From Ligula intestinalis (Eukaryota; Platyhelminthes; Cestoda; Diphyllobothriidea; Diphyllobothriidae), in assembly GCA_036362985.1 (NCBI GenBank), contig JAYGXS010000007.1, positions 26,842,910-26,906,909 of the forward strand: a stretch of DNA of 64,000 nt, read 5' to 3'. Position numbers and translations under genes: made by a program. Under the pieces are notes generated by a model. That model was not told the DNA's origin and searched no databases. It saw only the letters and a list, made by a program, of their open reading frames with translations. This document shows positions 21,330 to 32,430 of this stretch, piece by piece (the first letter of the stretch is position 1; every line of letters begins with the position of its first letter).

Positions 21330-21950
21330 ATGCAGCACGGTAGATGAAGGAAATGCGATCACTAAAAAAGAGGCGTTTTGGCCTGAATATAAAGGTTTTC
21401 AAAAAAAGTTAATTAAAACACAATAAAAGCACTTGCCATCCAACGACGGACCAATTACAATCTGCAATTGCCGCACTAAGCAGAGGAAAAGTTGACATAG
21501 TGGGTGAATAAATTTCTTTTTTCAGTGATTATATCTCATTTTTCGCCCAGCGTCGTAGAGTAAATACACAGATGGCACTAGTTGCGAAGGTGAGGGGTGA
21601 TGGAATATTATCTCAAAAGTCGCCACAATATTCTAAGAGGGCAAAATAATGTGTACCAATCAGCTTGGAAGTGAAATCTATCTGTAAACTATAAAAGTTT
21701 GCCACGGAGTATGTAAAAATGTCTTGTGTTTCTTCAGTTGGCCTCTCGGAAACCTAAAGCGATAATTTCAAAATGCACACATAAGTGATATCTTTGAGGA
21801 AAGTCTCTTAAAGCCGAAGCCTACAACATGAATCACCGATGCTAACATACTTCACGTTGAGAACACATGTGCATTTCATGTGGTCATTATTAATATAATA
21901 AATTCGTGGTGAGCTTTAAAAAATGTAAGAGATGAAAAAGAAAAAAAACG
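21330..21950 (+). repeat. Tandem unit H, copy 3
   Basis: Third copy of the unit, without the insertions seen in copy 2. Shared strings include AGTAAATACACAGATGGCAC, TTATCTCAAAAGTCGCCAC, AAAATGTCTTGTG, CAGTTGGCCTCTC, AAGTGATATCTTTGAGG and AAAGTCTCTTAAAGCCG. No conserved frame. Confidence 0.6.
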
Positions 21951-22509
21951 TTTGGGAGTTGGAGGCTTCCACATTTCACACAAGGCTAACATTCAGCTCT
22001 TGTCTTTCACTTCATTTTAGCAAACGGTGGGATTTTGTAGCACGTTCATTGTGGCGTCCAAAAAACAGGCATTTTTAGGCAGTTTGGAAACCTTTCACAG
22101 TTTATTCTACACTTTAATTAAAATTTGGGTTCTCCTGGCTGCCGAACCAACGCCCCCAAACCTCAGGTACCATTGGAGACGCAGGTATATAGCCTTAATC
22201 ACGAAGCCAATTATATAATTTTCAATGGTAATCCAAGTTGATTTTGCTAAAACCTGATGAAAAAGTTTCAAACATATTAACTTAAACTGAAATTAAAGGA
22301 TTTCGGTTTTTCGGGGTAATTTTTCTTGACATTTCAGATAAAAATTAACAATCCGTAAAAATCCGATGGGAAACTCGAGCCAAATGGCATTCTCTAGCTT
22401 TACGGAGGAATGAATTTTTGTAAAATTTAACAGAAAGCTTTGGCGACAAAATGATAGGAGCTAGTTTGGCTGTTGCGGATCTATTTGGTATACTAAGAAA
22501 GTTTGGCAG
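21951..22509. other. No gene recognised
   Basis: Unassigned AT-rich sequence between tandem unit H and the SINE pair. Confidence 0.45.
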
Positions 22510-22830
22510 ATTCTCATTCTTCAGTTAAACAAATCGTGAAAAATTTCGAGCCCCGGTGGGTTTTGAATTTACACCAGCAGGGAAGACTATAGTACAGCCA
22601 AGTTTCCACCAATTCAGCTACGAAGGCATGTCAAAAGACTTGAATTTAATTACGCTTGGGTCGATTAACCTGTCCCGCCTACTGTACGTATGGAATCCAA
22701 GAGTGCTGATATAGTAAGCTGAACACTCAGGCGAGATTTCTGATTCAATCATCTAGAATCTTCCAGAATCACTACTAGGATTGCTTACTTACAAGGAGGG
22801 TTTGAAAGGCTTGAATAATTATGTTAACCT
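22510..22830 (-). mobile_element. tRNA-derived SINE (copy S3)
   Basis: On the minus strand the tRNA-like region (about 22549-22628) starts GCCTTCGTAGCTGAATTGG. TAGCTGAATTGG (22609-22620) fits box A exactly. Box B is degraded (TAAATTCAAAACCC, near 22558-22572). After it come CCACCGGGGCTCGAAATTT, TTTCACGATTTGTTTAACTG and a short AT-rich end, matching the post-tRNA part of S1. The 5' leader shares AATCGACC-type text with S1 and S2. Confidence 0.65.
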
Positions 22831-22849
22831 TATTGTGTTGCACTAGCGT

Positions 22850-22935
22850 GTGTTCAAATTCCAACGCTGCCACGCTTTTTTGCACAATTTGGGTCAACTG
22901 AATTATTCTTTTTATATTTCTGAACAGAACAAAAC
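22850..22935 (+). mobile_element. SINE 3' part (copy S4, truncated)
   Basis: GTGTGTTCAAATTCC (box B) followed by CGCTTTTTTGCACAATTTGG and GTCAACTGAATTATT matches S1 from 9832 onward. The box A half is missing, so this is a 5'-truncated copy. It lies next to S3 in opposite orientation. Confidence 0.5.
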
Positions 22936-22969
22936 GTCGGGAAGGATGAATATTATCTTGGCCTTTCCC

Positions 22970-23110
22970 TAAAGCTAACGATAACCCATACGTAAGTACT
23001 TTTCCCTGACCAACATCTCAATCCCATCTTCACAGTTAAATCTTACCCTAGCTTTGGCCCCAAACAAAACCCTTAGTTAACCTTCACCTATAAAGCAACC
23101 CAAAAAGGAA
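22970..23110 (+). repeat. Degenerate CCCTAA-like tract
   Basis: Many imperfect C(C)CTAA or AACCC words (CCCTAAAGCTAACGATAACC, TTACCCTAGC, AACCCTTAGTTAACC). It looks like a decayed telomere-like or C-rich microsatellite. A similar tract in the opposite sense lies at 40917-41035. Confidence 0.4.
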
Positions 23111-24109
23111 CCATGACGTAGTTATAAACCCTAGGTCCCTTATATCGGGCTCAATGACACTTTATTGCGGGCGATTCCTGTTCCCGTATCCTGTTTAGAA
23201 GACGCTAAATACGTAGTACGTATCGTCTGTTTCCCACACCAGGCTCTACGATAACGCCAAGCTTGAAATATACTGCCCTGACACCAGCAACGTGAAGCAC
23301 ATAAAGTCATACGGAGGTATTTTGGAGTGTACTACCCCTATCTCTTGCTTATACGGTATTCTATTGAAACAGTCGAATAAAATCAGACAGTGTCTTTTTG
23401 AAACAGCTAAATGAGCAAGTAGGACAACGGCAAAACGAACTGGGTTTTAACAATTGAGCCCGAAGTTGAGTCAGCACTGCACGGAAAGCTGCTGACCCTC
23501 CTTCCACATGTACATCTGCTTTGGCTGTGACGGAGAGAAGTAATTGGCAAGTCCTGATGGACTTTTTATTGATTCCTCTCGTTTGAGGCCTACCAACAAT
23601 TGGACTCGTTACCCAAGGATAGCTTAGGAGGAAATCAGGTGTACTCGTCTTGCTCACTACGTTTCAAATTATAAGAAGTAACGCTGAAGCTCACACACTT
23701 CAGTAACTGTTAGAAATGTGTTAGCAGCAGTCTACAAATGACTATACATGGTCATTCGAAAGGTCTCTCCATCATACAGTCTGCAAATTCGAGTTTATGC
23801 AATGTGAAATACGTCAGCATAGGACTTGAATATGAGTACGCAAATCCTTCCTTCCCAGTTTTAGATGTATAATTACTATTCAACGTTAGGTAATACTGCT
23901 TTCTACTGCGGGGGCGTTAGAGGACTGTTCAAAAGCACTCCGGTTGTAGTTTAAAGGTCGTTCACTTTCGAATTATCGTGGTGCAAGCAAAACTTTGAGA
24001 TTTTTGGCCCCATAAGCACAGTGATACATGGCGCTTTTCTCTCAATAGCAATCATGTCCATAAACTGGCTACAATTTCCTGCCGAAACTATAAATAACTG
24101 ACCGCTCGA
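23111..24109. other. No gene recognised
   Basis: Includes a 98-codon minus-strand frame (23361-23657) with no domain I know. A few strings near 23300 (CATAAAGTCATACGGAG) recur at 28410, so repeat G remnants may extend here. Confidence 0.4.
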
Positions 24110-24650
24110 CTCCTGACCACACAGTGAACGGACAGCAGCTCAGAAAATCATTTCACTAGAATTTTTTAATAGTTTAATTCCAATTAACTTTTAGTTTCTG
24201 AAATTCGCCCATCGCCTGCGCGAATTGCGCTCTTTCATATTGGTGACGTTTTTTAATCCGTCGCATTAACCATCCCCCAACTTACCCGCATCCTTTTGGT
24301 GCGAAGCCCATTACGAGCTCAACCGACTGCGAGGCGTCCCCTAATGTCGTTTAGATGTTTTTGCTAGAATTGCGGCAACCAAATGTCTGGCGGTTTCAAC
24401 GTCCTCGTCACAATCCTTCCCCCGCGAACTTCCAACAGTTGGATAAATCAGTGGCCGACCAGTTCTTGTCTGGCGGAAAGATACCAAAGGTCGGATTTGA
24501 GTTCGTTGCGCACACCGATTGAACTCTGAGTGCAGGTCATATCAGCCCTTGCAAAACTGCGGCAAAAAGGCTTTCCTAGGCCTGTCCAACTGGTTGTCAG
24601 CCGTGAGCACCCAATGTGGGAGCTCGGTGCCTTATGCTTTACTTTTTATA
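24110..24650 (+). repeat. Dispersed repeat G, isolated copy
   Basis: This aligns directly to 27770-28340 and 29700-30260. Shared words are TTGGTGACGTTTTTTAATCC, GTCGTTT, CTAGAATT-CGGCA-CC, ATCAGTGGCCGACCAG, GCGCAC-ACCGATTGAACTC and ACTGCGGCAAAAAG. It is more diverged than the other two copies are from each other. Non-coding as far as I can tell. Confidence 0.65.
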
Positions 24651-24794
24651 AGCGAAAAGGCCAGATTGTCTGGAAAATTTCATATCAGTAGTTTGTGTTA
24701 ATATTCAATGTTAGGTATGAAAATAGTGAATAATAAATCAGCATGCAGAATCAATTCGCAAATATCCAAGGAAAAGAGCATTTTTTCCTTTTGG

Positions 24795-25270
24795 CAACAG
24801 TAGTTCTAGTAGTAAAATTCATATACTCCTAGCCCCAGCATTATTTCGTATATAAGCGGTGGTCATAGCGGTTTTATGGGTGGTGAATCGGATGGACCGG
24901 TATATGCATTTTTATTTTACTGTATTTAGAAATTTTGTTGAACTATATATATTTGCATTTCCTAATCTGTACTGCCGATTAACGTATTGCAGACACCCCA
25001 GAATATTAAAACGCAGGTTTCTTTAACTTTCTGAAACAAATTAGAAATGGTGGTTAGGAGGTCGTCTACTTCAAGTTACCTGGGGTCCCACTTACCGTTC
25101 TGGAGACAGATTAATACAGTCCAAAGCGCAAAGCACCGCACACACCTTCAATTTACTTGCGAAACAACTTACTTCAATCTTCCTTGCCTACCTCCCAAAC
25201 CCCTTTAATTACCGTTTTTGCCGGAAAAAATGCTAAGACTAGGGGTATATGAGATGCATTACTTAAGCTT
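24795..25270 (+). repeat. Dispersed repeat K, copy 2
   Basis: Direct match to 13968-14545 (see that entry). Good blocks are TATACTCCTAGCCCCAGCAT, GGTTAGGAGGTCGTCTACTT, TTACCGTTCTGGAG and CGCACACACCTTCAATTTAC. Confidence 0.6.
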
Positions 25271-25379
25271 TCTTGGTCCTACTTTATTATTTTATTAAAT
25301 TTAACCTTACAGACGCCTAACTAAATGCTTTCATTGTACAGAAGCCAAAATCGAGTCATTTTCACGGTTCCCTTCGAAA

Positions 25380-25500
25380 GTACTATTTTGGCAAATTAAA
25401 AAGTTGCTTAAACCGATGATGATGAATCCACGACGGATTGCGAAACGTCTGGCGAATAAACATATTGTCCCAGCGATCGAGTCATCTACTGCTTCTCAAA
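25380..25500 (+). mobile_element. Solo PLE 3' tail with hammerhead-like core
   Basis: GATGATGATGAATCC-ACGAC-GGATT-GC-GAAACGTC (25418-25449) has a perfect AATCC/GGATT stem II, but the base at C3 is A. AATAAACATATTGTCCCAGC and GATCGAGTCATCTACTGCTT follow. The tail is the closest PLE match to the 3' end of the SINE at 9.7-9.93 kb. Confidence 0.6.
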
Positions 25501-25898
25501 ACAGGTCATGGTTAAGGGCTTGATGGTCTTATATTTATATCTTAGCCCTTGACAGATTAAGCTTTTGTTGAAATTCTATTCTGTGGAAAACACCCTACAT
25601 TAAAGCATGCTGGTAAGTAATTCTGAGTGTTGGGATCCTATTCGGTTTTTTAGACTGCATTGTGTGGCTGCTCGGTTAACTTCAATATTCTGAAGAAATT
25701 CTTCTATATTATTGTCGGAAGTGGGTGCATAACTAAATTTTCATATATGCGTTGTGCCTTACACATATATGTATATTCACTCAGAGCTGTGCAAACACCG
25801 ATCGAATAGGCTTCCGAACTAAACAAAGTTCATGTGGTAGTCAGAGATCCCCAACGGGTGACTGCCTGTCAGGCCGATTCCGGCCAAGTCATAATAGC

Positions 25899-26163
25899 AG
25901 TAAGGGGGGTATGACAGCATTTGGTTGTAACTTGATACAGAACTGTTTCGGGCTTATTAGCCTTCATCAGCCAAGCATAACCCTGAACATCAGCTGGTCG
26001 GACAACACAAACAAACGCACTCACAGACGGCGCAGTTGGTCCACCATTTGTTTGTGTTGTCCGACCAGCTGGTATTCAGGGTTATGCTTGGCTGATGAAG
26101 GCTAATAACCCCCAAACAGTTCTCTAGCAAGTTACTCCCAAATGCTGTCATACCATCCTTACT
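25899..26163. repeat. 265-bp palindrome (inverted pair of ribozyme-bearing ends)
   Basis: The left arm (25899-26015) is the inverted complement of the right arm (26046-26163), separated by about 30 bp. Shared text includes GTATGACAGCATTTGG, TATTAGCCTTCATCAGCCAA, GCATAACCCTGAA and CAGCTGGTCGGACAACACAA. The minus strand of the left arm holds a complete hammerhead core. The plus strand of the right arm has the same core with GAAA changed to CAAA and stem II broken. This fits an inverted pair of PLE-type ends with one arm decayed. Confidence 0.75.
25930..25976 (-). ncRNA. Hammerhead ribozyme, type I, all core elements present
   Basis: Minus strand in order: stem I strand GCTTGG (25976-25971); CTGATGA (25970-25964); stem II A-GGCT-AATA-AGCC-C (25963-25950) with four perfect pairs; GAAA (25949-25946); stem III, where the A ending GAAA plus CA pair with TGT around a GTTC loop; cleavage position A25936 (triplet GUA); second stem I strand TCAAGT (25935-25930), pairing GCUUGG/UCAAGU with two wobbles. 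Beyond an internal loop, GGTT and AACC extend stem I, as expected for natural type I hammerheads. The only oddity is an A-C apposition at the base of stem II. Hammerheads in PLE ends are established; self-cleavage here is inferred from structure. Confidence 0.75.
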
Positions 26164-26217
26164 GATATATGTATATATATAAGCGAAGATCCTGACCCCA
26201 GGTATTGGAATGGAAGG

Positions 26218-27215
26218 ATAAGGTAAGGCGATCTCTGGGAGAGAATGTTTATTCGTCTGAGCTTTCATACTCATGCTCGAGCACATCATCGGAGATAGAC
26301 ATTTGGGTCAAGAACATGAGTAAAAATAGGAGCTTACTGCTAGCTGCTGGTTGGTCCACCGTCCCCTCGTCTTATTGGACCTCTTCCGCATAAACGCAGT
26401 TGCGTCCGGATGCTCTTTCGCCGCATTTGAGCATACTGCAGTACGGAGAGCAAGAAACTAGAAGAGCGGGAAACCCTTTGGCACCTGTTTCGCACTAACG
26501 AATACCCGTGTAGCTTCGTAAACAAATGCCTGTACCGAAGACACACGAAGAACGAGGAGGAGCAAAAACAAAGGCCGGCAACCATTCGTAGCCTATCCTT
26601 CGTGAAGAACGTCTCCGAGGCCATTGAGCGCGTGCTCAGACCGCTTAATGTGGGCGTGGGACACCGGCCAGAAGCTACTATCCGTCGCTTACTAATGCAA
26701 CCCAAAGGCCGATTAGCACCGGCAGATACGTCGGGTATTGTTTACCGCGTCAACTGTCTAGACTGTCGGGCCAACTACTGCGGCATGATGGACAAACGAC
26801 TGAGAACCCGCATGCACGAGCATTCTTTAGCCGTAGACAGAACGGAGGGACGATCGCACATCGCCATGCACTGTCTAGAAAACGAGCATCGGTTCGACTT
26901 TGATGGTGCCCAGGTCATAGGCCGAGCCGACAGCAAACTGGCGAGGGAAGTTATTGAGGCCTGAAAAATGAACAACAACTCAATCAACAGAAGTATAGAC
27001 CTCCCCAAGCCATATGATGCCGCACGGTTGCACAGGTGCACGAGAAGAGGTCCAATAAGACGAGGGGACGGTATACCAACCAGCAGCTAGCAGTAAGCCC
27101 CTATTTTAACTCATGTTCTTGACCCAAATGTCTATCTCCGATGATGTGCTCGAGCATGAGTGCGAAAGCTCAGACGAATAAAAATTCTCCCCCAGAGATC
27201 GCTTTACCTTATATA
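26218..27215 (+). mobile_element. 5'-truncated PLE between inverted copies of its 3' end
   Basis: About 170-bp arms, 26218-26388 and 27044-27215, are inverted complements (GGTCCAATAAGACGAGGGG, CAGCAGCTAGCAGTAAGC, CTCATGTTCTTGACCCAAAT, CCGATGATGTGCTCGAGCAT). They correspond to the C-terminal codons plus 3' UTR of the enclosed endonuclease gene. Each arm has a hammerhead-like core (CCGATGA, six-pair stem II GTGCTC/GAGTGC in the right arm, GAAAGCTC, AATAAA). The layout copies that of the 8.0-9.2 kb element. Comparison with the empty unit at 28.9 kb shows that this element and the palindrome sit in one 1.4-kb insertion. Confidence 0.75.
26383..27060 (+). pseudogene. PLE RT-endonuclease linker and GIY-YIG domain, two stops
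   Basis: The frame reads PHKRSCVRMLFRR, a stop near 26431, AYCSTESKKLEERETLW, then HLFRTNEYPCSFVNKC (the NGYP-type junction), a basic linker, HRPEATIRRL, SGIVYRVNCLDC (GIY part), NYCGMMDKRLRTRMHEH (YIG part changed to YCG), RSHIAMHCLENEHRF and REVIEA followed by TGA. The TGA replaces the conserved tryptophan, and SINRSIDLPKPYDAA continues in frame into the right arm. With two single-base stops and an otherwise clean frame it is a fairly young relic. The RT domain was never included, so it probably arose by 5' truncation. Confidence 0.8.
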
Positions 27216-28939
27216 TTAGATAAGTGCTCACCGATCAGTATGGAAAACAAAGTACCACAGTCTACCATTACAAAACATGCGCTAGAAAGTTGTCAGGCCA
27301 TTGACCTCAAAAAAGTTTTCCGCATTCTTCTTTGAGGACAAAAAATAATATTTTACGCAAAATGGAGGCAGCCTCTATACGGCTGGATAAACCGGACCTA
27401 CTTAAGTACGTAGAGTGTGTGGCTTATCTCCGAATGCCCAAGTAATCACATGCTTACATTTCAGCAATCTTTGATTTTATAAATTTCCATCCCCACTTTT
27501 TCCCCTCCTGTATCACAAGTTTCAAAGAGATATTATTTTGACTCTTTGGCGCGTTTAAGAATGACTTTGCTGTTATGTATTGCTTCTGTGTTAATTCAGA
27601 ATGCTGTATTTTTCAATTGCTTTCTAATTCCTGCGAGGACTCAAAGCAGTTGAAACGTCGTCACGAAATGTGGTTGAACAAGTACATCCTGCTATGTACG
27701 ATTGCTCTAATTCGTACCTTAGAAGAAATGCTTTGAAACAAGCTTTAAGGTCCTGACCTCTTTACTCGAGACCACACTATACACTGTAGCTCAAAAAGTC
27801 CTTTCAGCAGAATTTTAAACCATTTTTATTCATGTAAATGACGTTCAATTACAGATCTTCGTTAATCTCCTGCGTGATTTGCACACTTTCACATTGGTGG
27901 CGTTTTTTATCCGTCGCAATCGCCCTACCCCCTAAATCCTTTTGATGTAAAGGCCATTGCGAGATCAGCCGCTCAACTGCGGCGAGTCAATTAATGTCGT
28001 TTGCTTTTTTTCCTAGAATTTCGGCACCCAGACGTCTGAAGGTTTTGACTTTCCGCACCACACTTCCGACGGACAACCAAATCAGTGGCCGACTAGATCT
28101 CGTCTGGTCCGCCACGCGGAATAGTATCAAAGCTCAGGGCTTTAGGTCTTTGCGCACCGATTGAACTCTGACGAAAGATCCGGAGCTCGCGTGTCCAGAT
28201 CGTATCAGGGTCACAACTGCGACAAAAAGGGTTTTTCCAGGTCTGGTCAATTGTCTATTCTTCGCGTGGGCCCTATTGGAAAGTTCAATTATGTATACCT
28301 TTTTTCGTGAGCGAATAGTCTAGGCAGTCTGGAAAATCTGTTGACCACTAAATGTTTAGCAAAATGGCCGGCAGGAGCTTGACATTTGCTGCCGTGTAAT
28401 TATCAAATAAAGTCATACGGAGATGATATGGAGTGGCAGTGAAATTTTGACCACCCACCTTATGCTGAAAGAAAAGGGATCGTGACTGTATTTGGGGTTA
28501 GTAAACGTGGACGTGCAGCCACATTTCACATTGTAAACCTTCTAATCTTAAGTGACATGATTTTGCGATAGTGCTGCAGCACTACCTACCCTCACTTACA
28601 TTCAACATGGTGGCCAAAAATATTCAAGGAAACCAAGTCTGATATTGCTATGTCTATTTTTATGTATACTGCCGCTTATCAGCAGTTTTATTGAGTGATA
28701 GTAGTTCTACTACTATTACTGAAGTTAGTAATTTGTCGGAAAACATGCTGATTACAGTCAACACTCGGTTCGTGTTCCCTCGATCTCAACAAACAGTGGG
28801 CACCTTGATTATTCTATTCCGCGTTAAGTAGATGTTTGAGGTTCGGAGTACATCAATGCTTGCGCTGGTTTCTACACTCTTACCCAAACTGTGTTAGTGT
28901 TTGACAGATTAAGAACTGGCTAAAATTCTAGCAGTTCAA

Positions 28940-30690
28940 ATGCTAACTGAGCTTATACTTATATCACAGTCTTGGCAGTTCAAGCCTTTGTCGAAATTCT
29001 TTCCAGTAGAAAGCACCCAACACTGGAGCATTCTGTTAAGTACTCTCAAGTGTCGGAGTCCTATGCCATTTTTACAGACTTTTCATTGTGTGGCCGTTCC
29101 CTGGAGGCAATTCCTGATTATTATTGTCAATAGTGGCTGTCTAACTGAATGTCTTTATCGATGAATTTTACCTTAAAAATAGATAAATATATATAAAATA
29201 AGCTGAGCACTTACCGAACTGTACGGAAAAAGAAGTACCTCAATAGTCCGTTTCAAAGCATCTGCTAAGAAGCGGTCACTCTGTTGACCTCAAAGCAGCT
29301 TTCCGAGCTCCTGTTTGAAAACGAAACAAATCGGATTTCACACTACACAGGAGCAGCTTATATACAGCTGGAGAAACCCAACCAACTTAAGAACTAAGAT
29401 CAATTGGCTAATCTCCAACCATCCTGGTAATCGCATGCCGAAGTTTTAGCAGCCTTTGATTTTATTAATTCCCGTCCCCACTTTTTCTTCTTGTATCCAA
29501 AGTTTCAAGAATACATTAATATTGATTCTTTGTTGCTATCTAAATTCAAAACGCTCATTTGTCCATCTGCTATTTTATCCATGCGAATACAAAAAGCAAT
29601 TGAAACGTAGTCATTAAATTTGGTTAAACAAATACATCCTGGTTCGTAAGCTTACTTGAATTTTTTTACCTGTAGAGCAATGCTTTATCACAAACTAGTA
29701 GATCCTGACCTCTCGAGTCGAGACCACAAAATAGACCGCAGTTCAAAAAGTCCTTTCACTAGCAGGCTTAGCCATGTTCATTACTGTGAATGACCTTCAA
29801 TTAGTGATATTCGTGATTTGCGCACTTTCAAATTGGTGGCGTTTTTTAATCCGTCCCAGTCGCTCTTTCCCCATCACATCGTTTTAATGCAAAGACTATC
29901 GCGAGCTCAGCTGCTCAACTGCGGCGAGTAAATTAAGGTCGTTTGCTTTTTTTCCTAGAATTTCGGCACCCAGACGTCTGATGGTTTTGACTTTCCGCAC
30001 CACACTTCCGACGGACAACCAAATCAGGGGTCGACAAGTTCTCGCATGGACCGGCACGCGGAAAGGTATTAAAGCTTAGGGCTTTAGCTCGTTGCGCACC
30101 GATTGAACTCTGACGGAAGATCCGAAGCTTGCGCGTCCAGATCGCATCCGGGTAGCAATTGCGGCAAAATGCTTTTTTAGTTCTGGCTTACTGTGTGTTT
30201 GTCGTGTGGGCCCAAGTCCGGAACTCGGTGATGCATGCCTATTTTAAGAGAATAGTCTAGACAGTATGAACAACGTGTTGAAGAGTCAATGTTAAGGAAA
30301 CAGGCCGATATGGGCTTCATATCTGCTGCTCTGTATTAAGGGACATAAAGCAGATAAAGGCATACGACCATTTATTTCAATTTTATTAGTCATATCCTCA
30401 AAGAGCAGGGATGGTGAATGTTATCAGGTTTATTGAACGTAGACGGGCAGCCATCTCCCACACTCTAAACTATCTACTCTTGAATGACAGTACCCTTTCG
30501 CGATGGTACTACTGCACTCATATTCAGCAGGTTTCCAGAAAAACTCAAGAGAACCGAGTCTGCTATTGCTACGTCCATTATGATGGATACTTCTGCTTTC
30601 CAGCAGTGTAGCTGAGTGATAGTAGTACTGGTATTATTACTGACGTTGTTAATTGGTCAGAGAAGATGCTGTTTGTGAGCACTTTGCGAG
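28940..30690 (+). repeat. Local duplication, unit G2 (empty site)
   Basis: Direct paralogue of 25545-25760 plus 27216-28760 without the 1.4-kb insertion. It includes a second copy of repeat G (29700-30260). The two units are well diverged, so the duplication is old. I recognise no gene; the frame 28940-29164 is not open in the other unit. Confidence 0.7.
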
Positions 30691-31139
30691 GATAAATTAT
30701 GTTTATAATTACTTCTAATAAGATCCGTTTAGAAAGAAAAAGCATTTTCTATAGAGTTCGCCTGCTAAACATTCATTTCTAAAGAAGAGCATAACAAAGC
30801 AAGCAATTATTCTAATCGAAAAGTTTAAAAATTGCGCCGTAGCACGAATATGCACCCATATTGCCAGACATTAAAACTGGGCTTCGTTGAGACCTAATTT
30901 GGTTAGAAGTAATCACGTTGTCCCTAAATAGTCCACGGGAATATGTAGGTTCTACTCAAATGATAAGCACAGCCGTACGCATAATTCCAGAAAGGGTGAA
31001 TAATTCAGTCTTCATACCCTGAAATTATTCCTTAAGTAAATAAAAACCGTATTCAAATCTTAACCATCACCCTTCTCTAATCCCTTACAGTAAACTTCAC
31101 CATTTTCCTAAAAAAATGCTCAAGAATGATCACTTAATA
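30691..31139. other. No gene recognised
   Basis: AT-rich spacer. Nothing supported. Confidence 0.45.
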
Positions 31140-32430
31140 GGTCTCAATTTAAAAATAAACCTCCATTCTCTGAAAACTGTCGCAAAGGTATCAGTTCTGC
31201 CGGCGTAACTAGTAGCATGTCCTCTTTTTGAGAAGGAGCATCCATCTTTAACAATCCTTTTGCTGGCAGCATTCTTTTCATGTGAACTCTGTTAGCCTTG
31301 ACTATGGTTAGGGGCCAGCCTATCGGATTCGCTTGCAGGTTGTCCTGACAAGTCGCTGCTGTGGTAGGCAGCCAACAACGCTCCGCCTTCCATGTTACAT
31401 GTGAACTGCCATAAGGATATGTGCCTTCGTGTGCAACTGTTGCCACTCGGTGACCTTAAATCATTTGACCGACACTCACTCGTACACACACGCGCGCCCA
31501 CAGCAGGACACTTGCGCGTGCTCAACTTGTCACAGTTTCTCGAGGGCAACTTGAAGGCATCAACCTGCGGCTACGCAGCAGAGGACCTCAGTACTCGACA
31601 GCCTTCAAGCAATACAACCCACCAATCATACAACACTTGAACGCGCTTCACAATCACTTAAAAGTAACTGTCATATCTTATACAAGCGATTCGCAGACAC
31701 TCTCAAACGTGACTGAAGGCAGTCAACGTCAATGTTGGCTTTGCCAGCGGCCACTTCTGCGGTTGAGACAGAAACTTCCGGTTCTGCGCACAATTAAACT
31801 GTCATTGTGCTGGCTTCCACTTTTCTGTTGTTGTTGTTGTGTTCTTCCTTGGGCATTTTGACATGACGGTGACTTATCGGTTGTGGTAAAATCACAAAAA
31901 ATACTTGTTCCCATTAAAAGTTCACTTTACGCAATGACGCAATAAGGTGTTGCGCTCCCCCACGTTTACCCCAGTCTGAGAATTCGAGTTCAGAAAACGG
32001 GAAGTAAGCTCACTCAGATTCTGAGTTAGATAAAACATGTCACCTTCTTTCGAATGCCAAACTCGTCGGCAACTGCGGCGCCATAAACGTAATCGTCACA
32101 CCTCCTTCTTCCCCTTCTCCCCACACCTACGAGAATTGCTAAGGAAGTTTTTATAAGCTAGCACTTAAGCGCAGTTTGCATGCCCTGCCATGTTCCAACT
32201 ACGCCCTATGAAGGTCAAGAAGGGCGCTCTGCCGGTGATCGCCATAGATGAAGTCACACTCCACCCTCCACTTCTACTGTGTTCCTCTCTCCCCACCACT
32301 CGTCACCTCACCTCTCCAGAGACAGCATTTTTAGAACAAAAACCCCTTCCTCCATTTATTTCTTCCAGTAAGAGTTTGTTAGTGACATCTTTAAATTCAC
32401 CTTTTGGCAGTAAGTTCTGAGGCATCATAT
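31140..32430. other. Segment of mixed composition with overlapping frames, unassigned
   Basis: Several short frames overlap on both strands between 31144 and 31914, with (GTT)n near 31826. None has a recognisable domain. The composition is less AT-rich than the flanks and I find no second copy in the window, so this is one of the few places where a host exon or promoter could sit. I cannot show that it does. Confidence 0.3.

Larger units (their letters stand above)
25545..28760 (+). repeat. Local duplication, unit G1 (carries a 1.4-kb insertion)
   Basis: 25545-25760 plus 27216-28760 aligns in order with 28940-30690. Anchors: GAAATTCTATTCTGTGGAAA against GAAATTCTTTCCAGTAGAAA; GTGCTCACCGATCAGTATGG against GAGCACTTACCGAACTGTAC; TTTCCTAGAATTTCGGCACC in both; ACTTCCGACGGACAACCAAA in both. 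The extra block 25760-27215 is missing from the second unit and holds the palindrome and PLE described separately. No gene recognised in either unit. Confidence 0.7.

Noticed and set aside
31144..31914. Cluster of overlapping frames on both strands
   Set aside because: Mutually overlapping frames without domain motifs in a less AT-rich patch; composition alone explains them.
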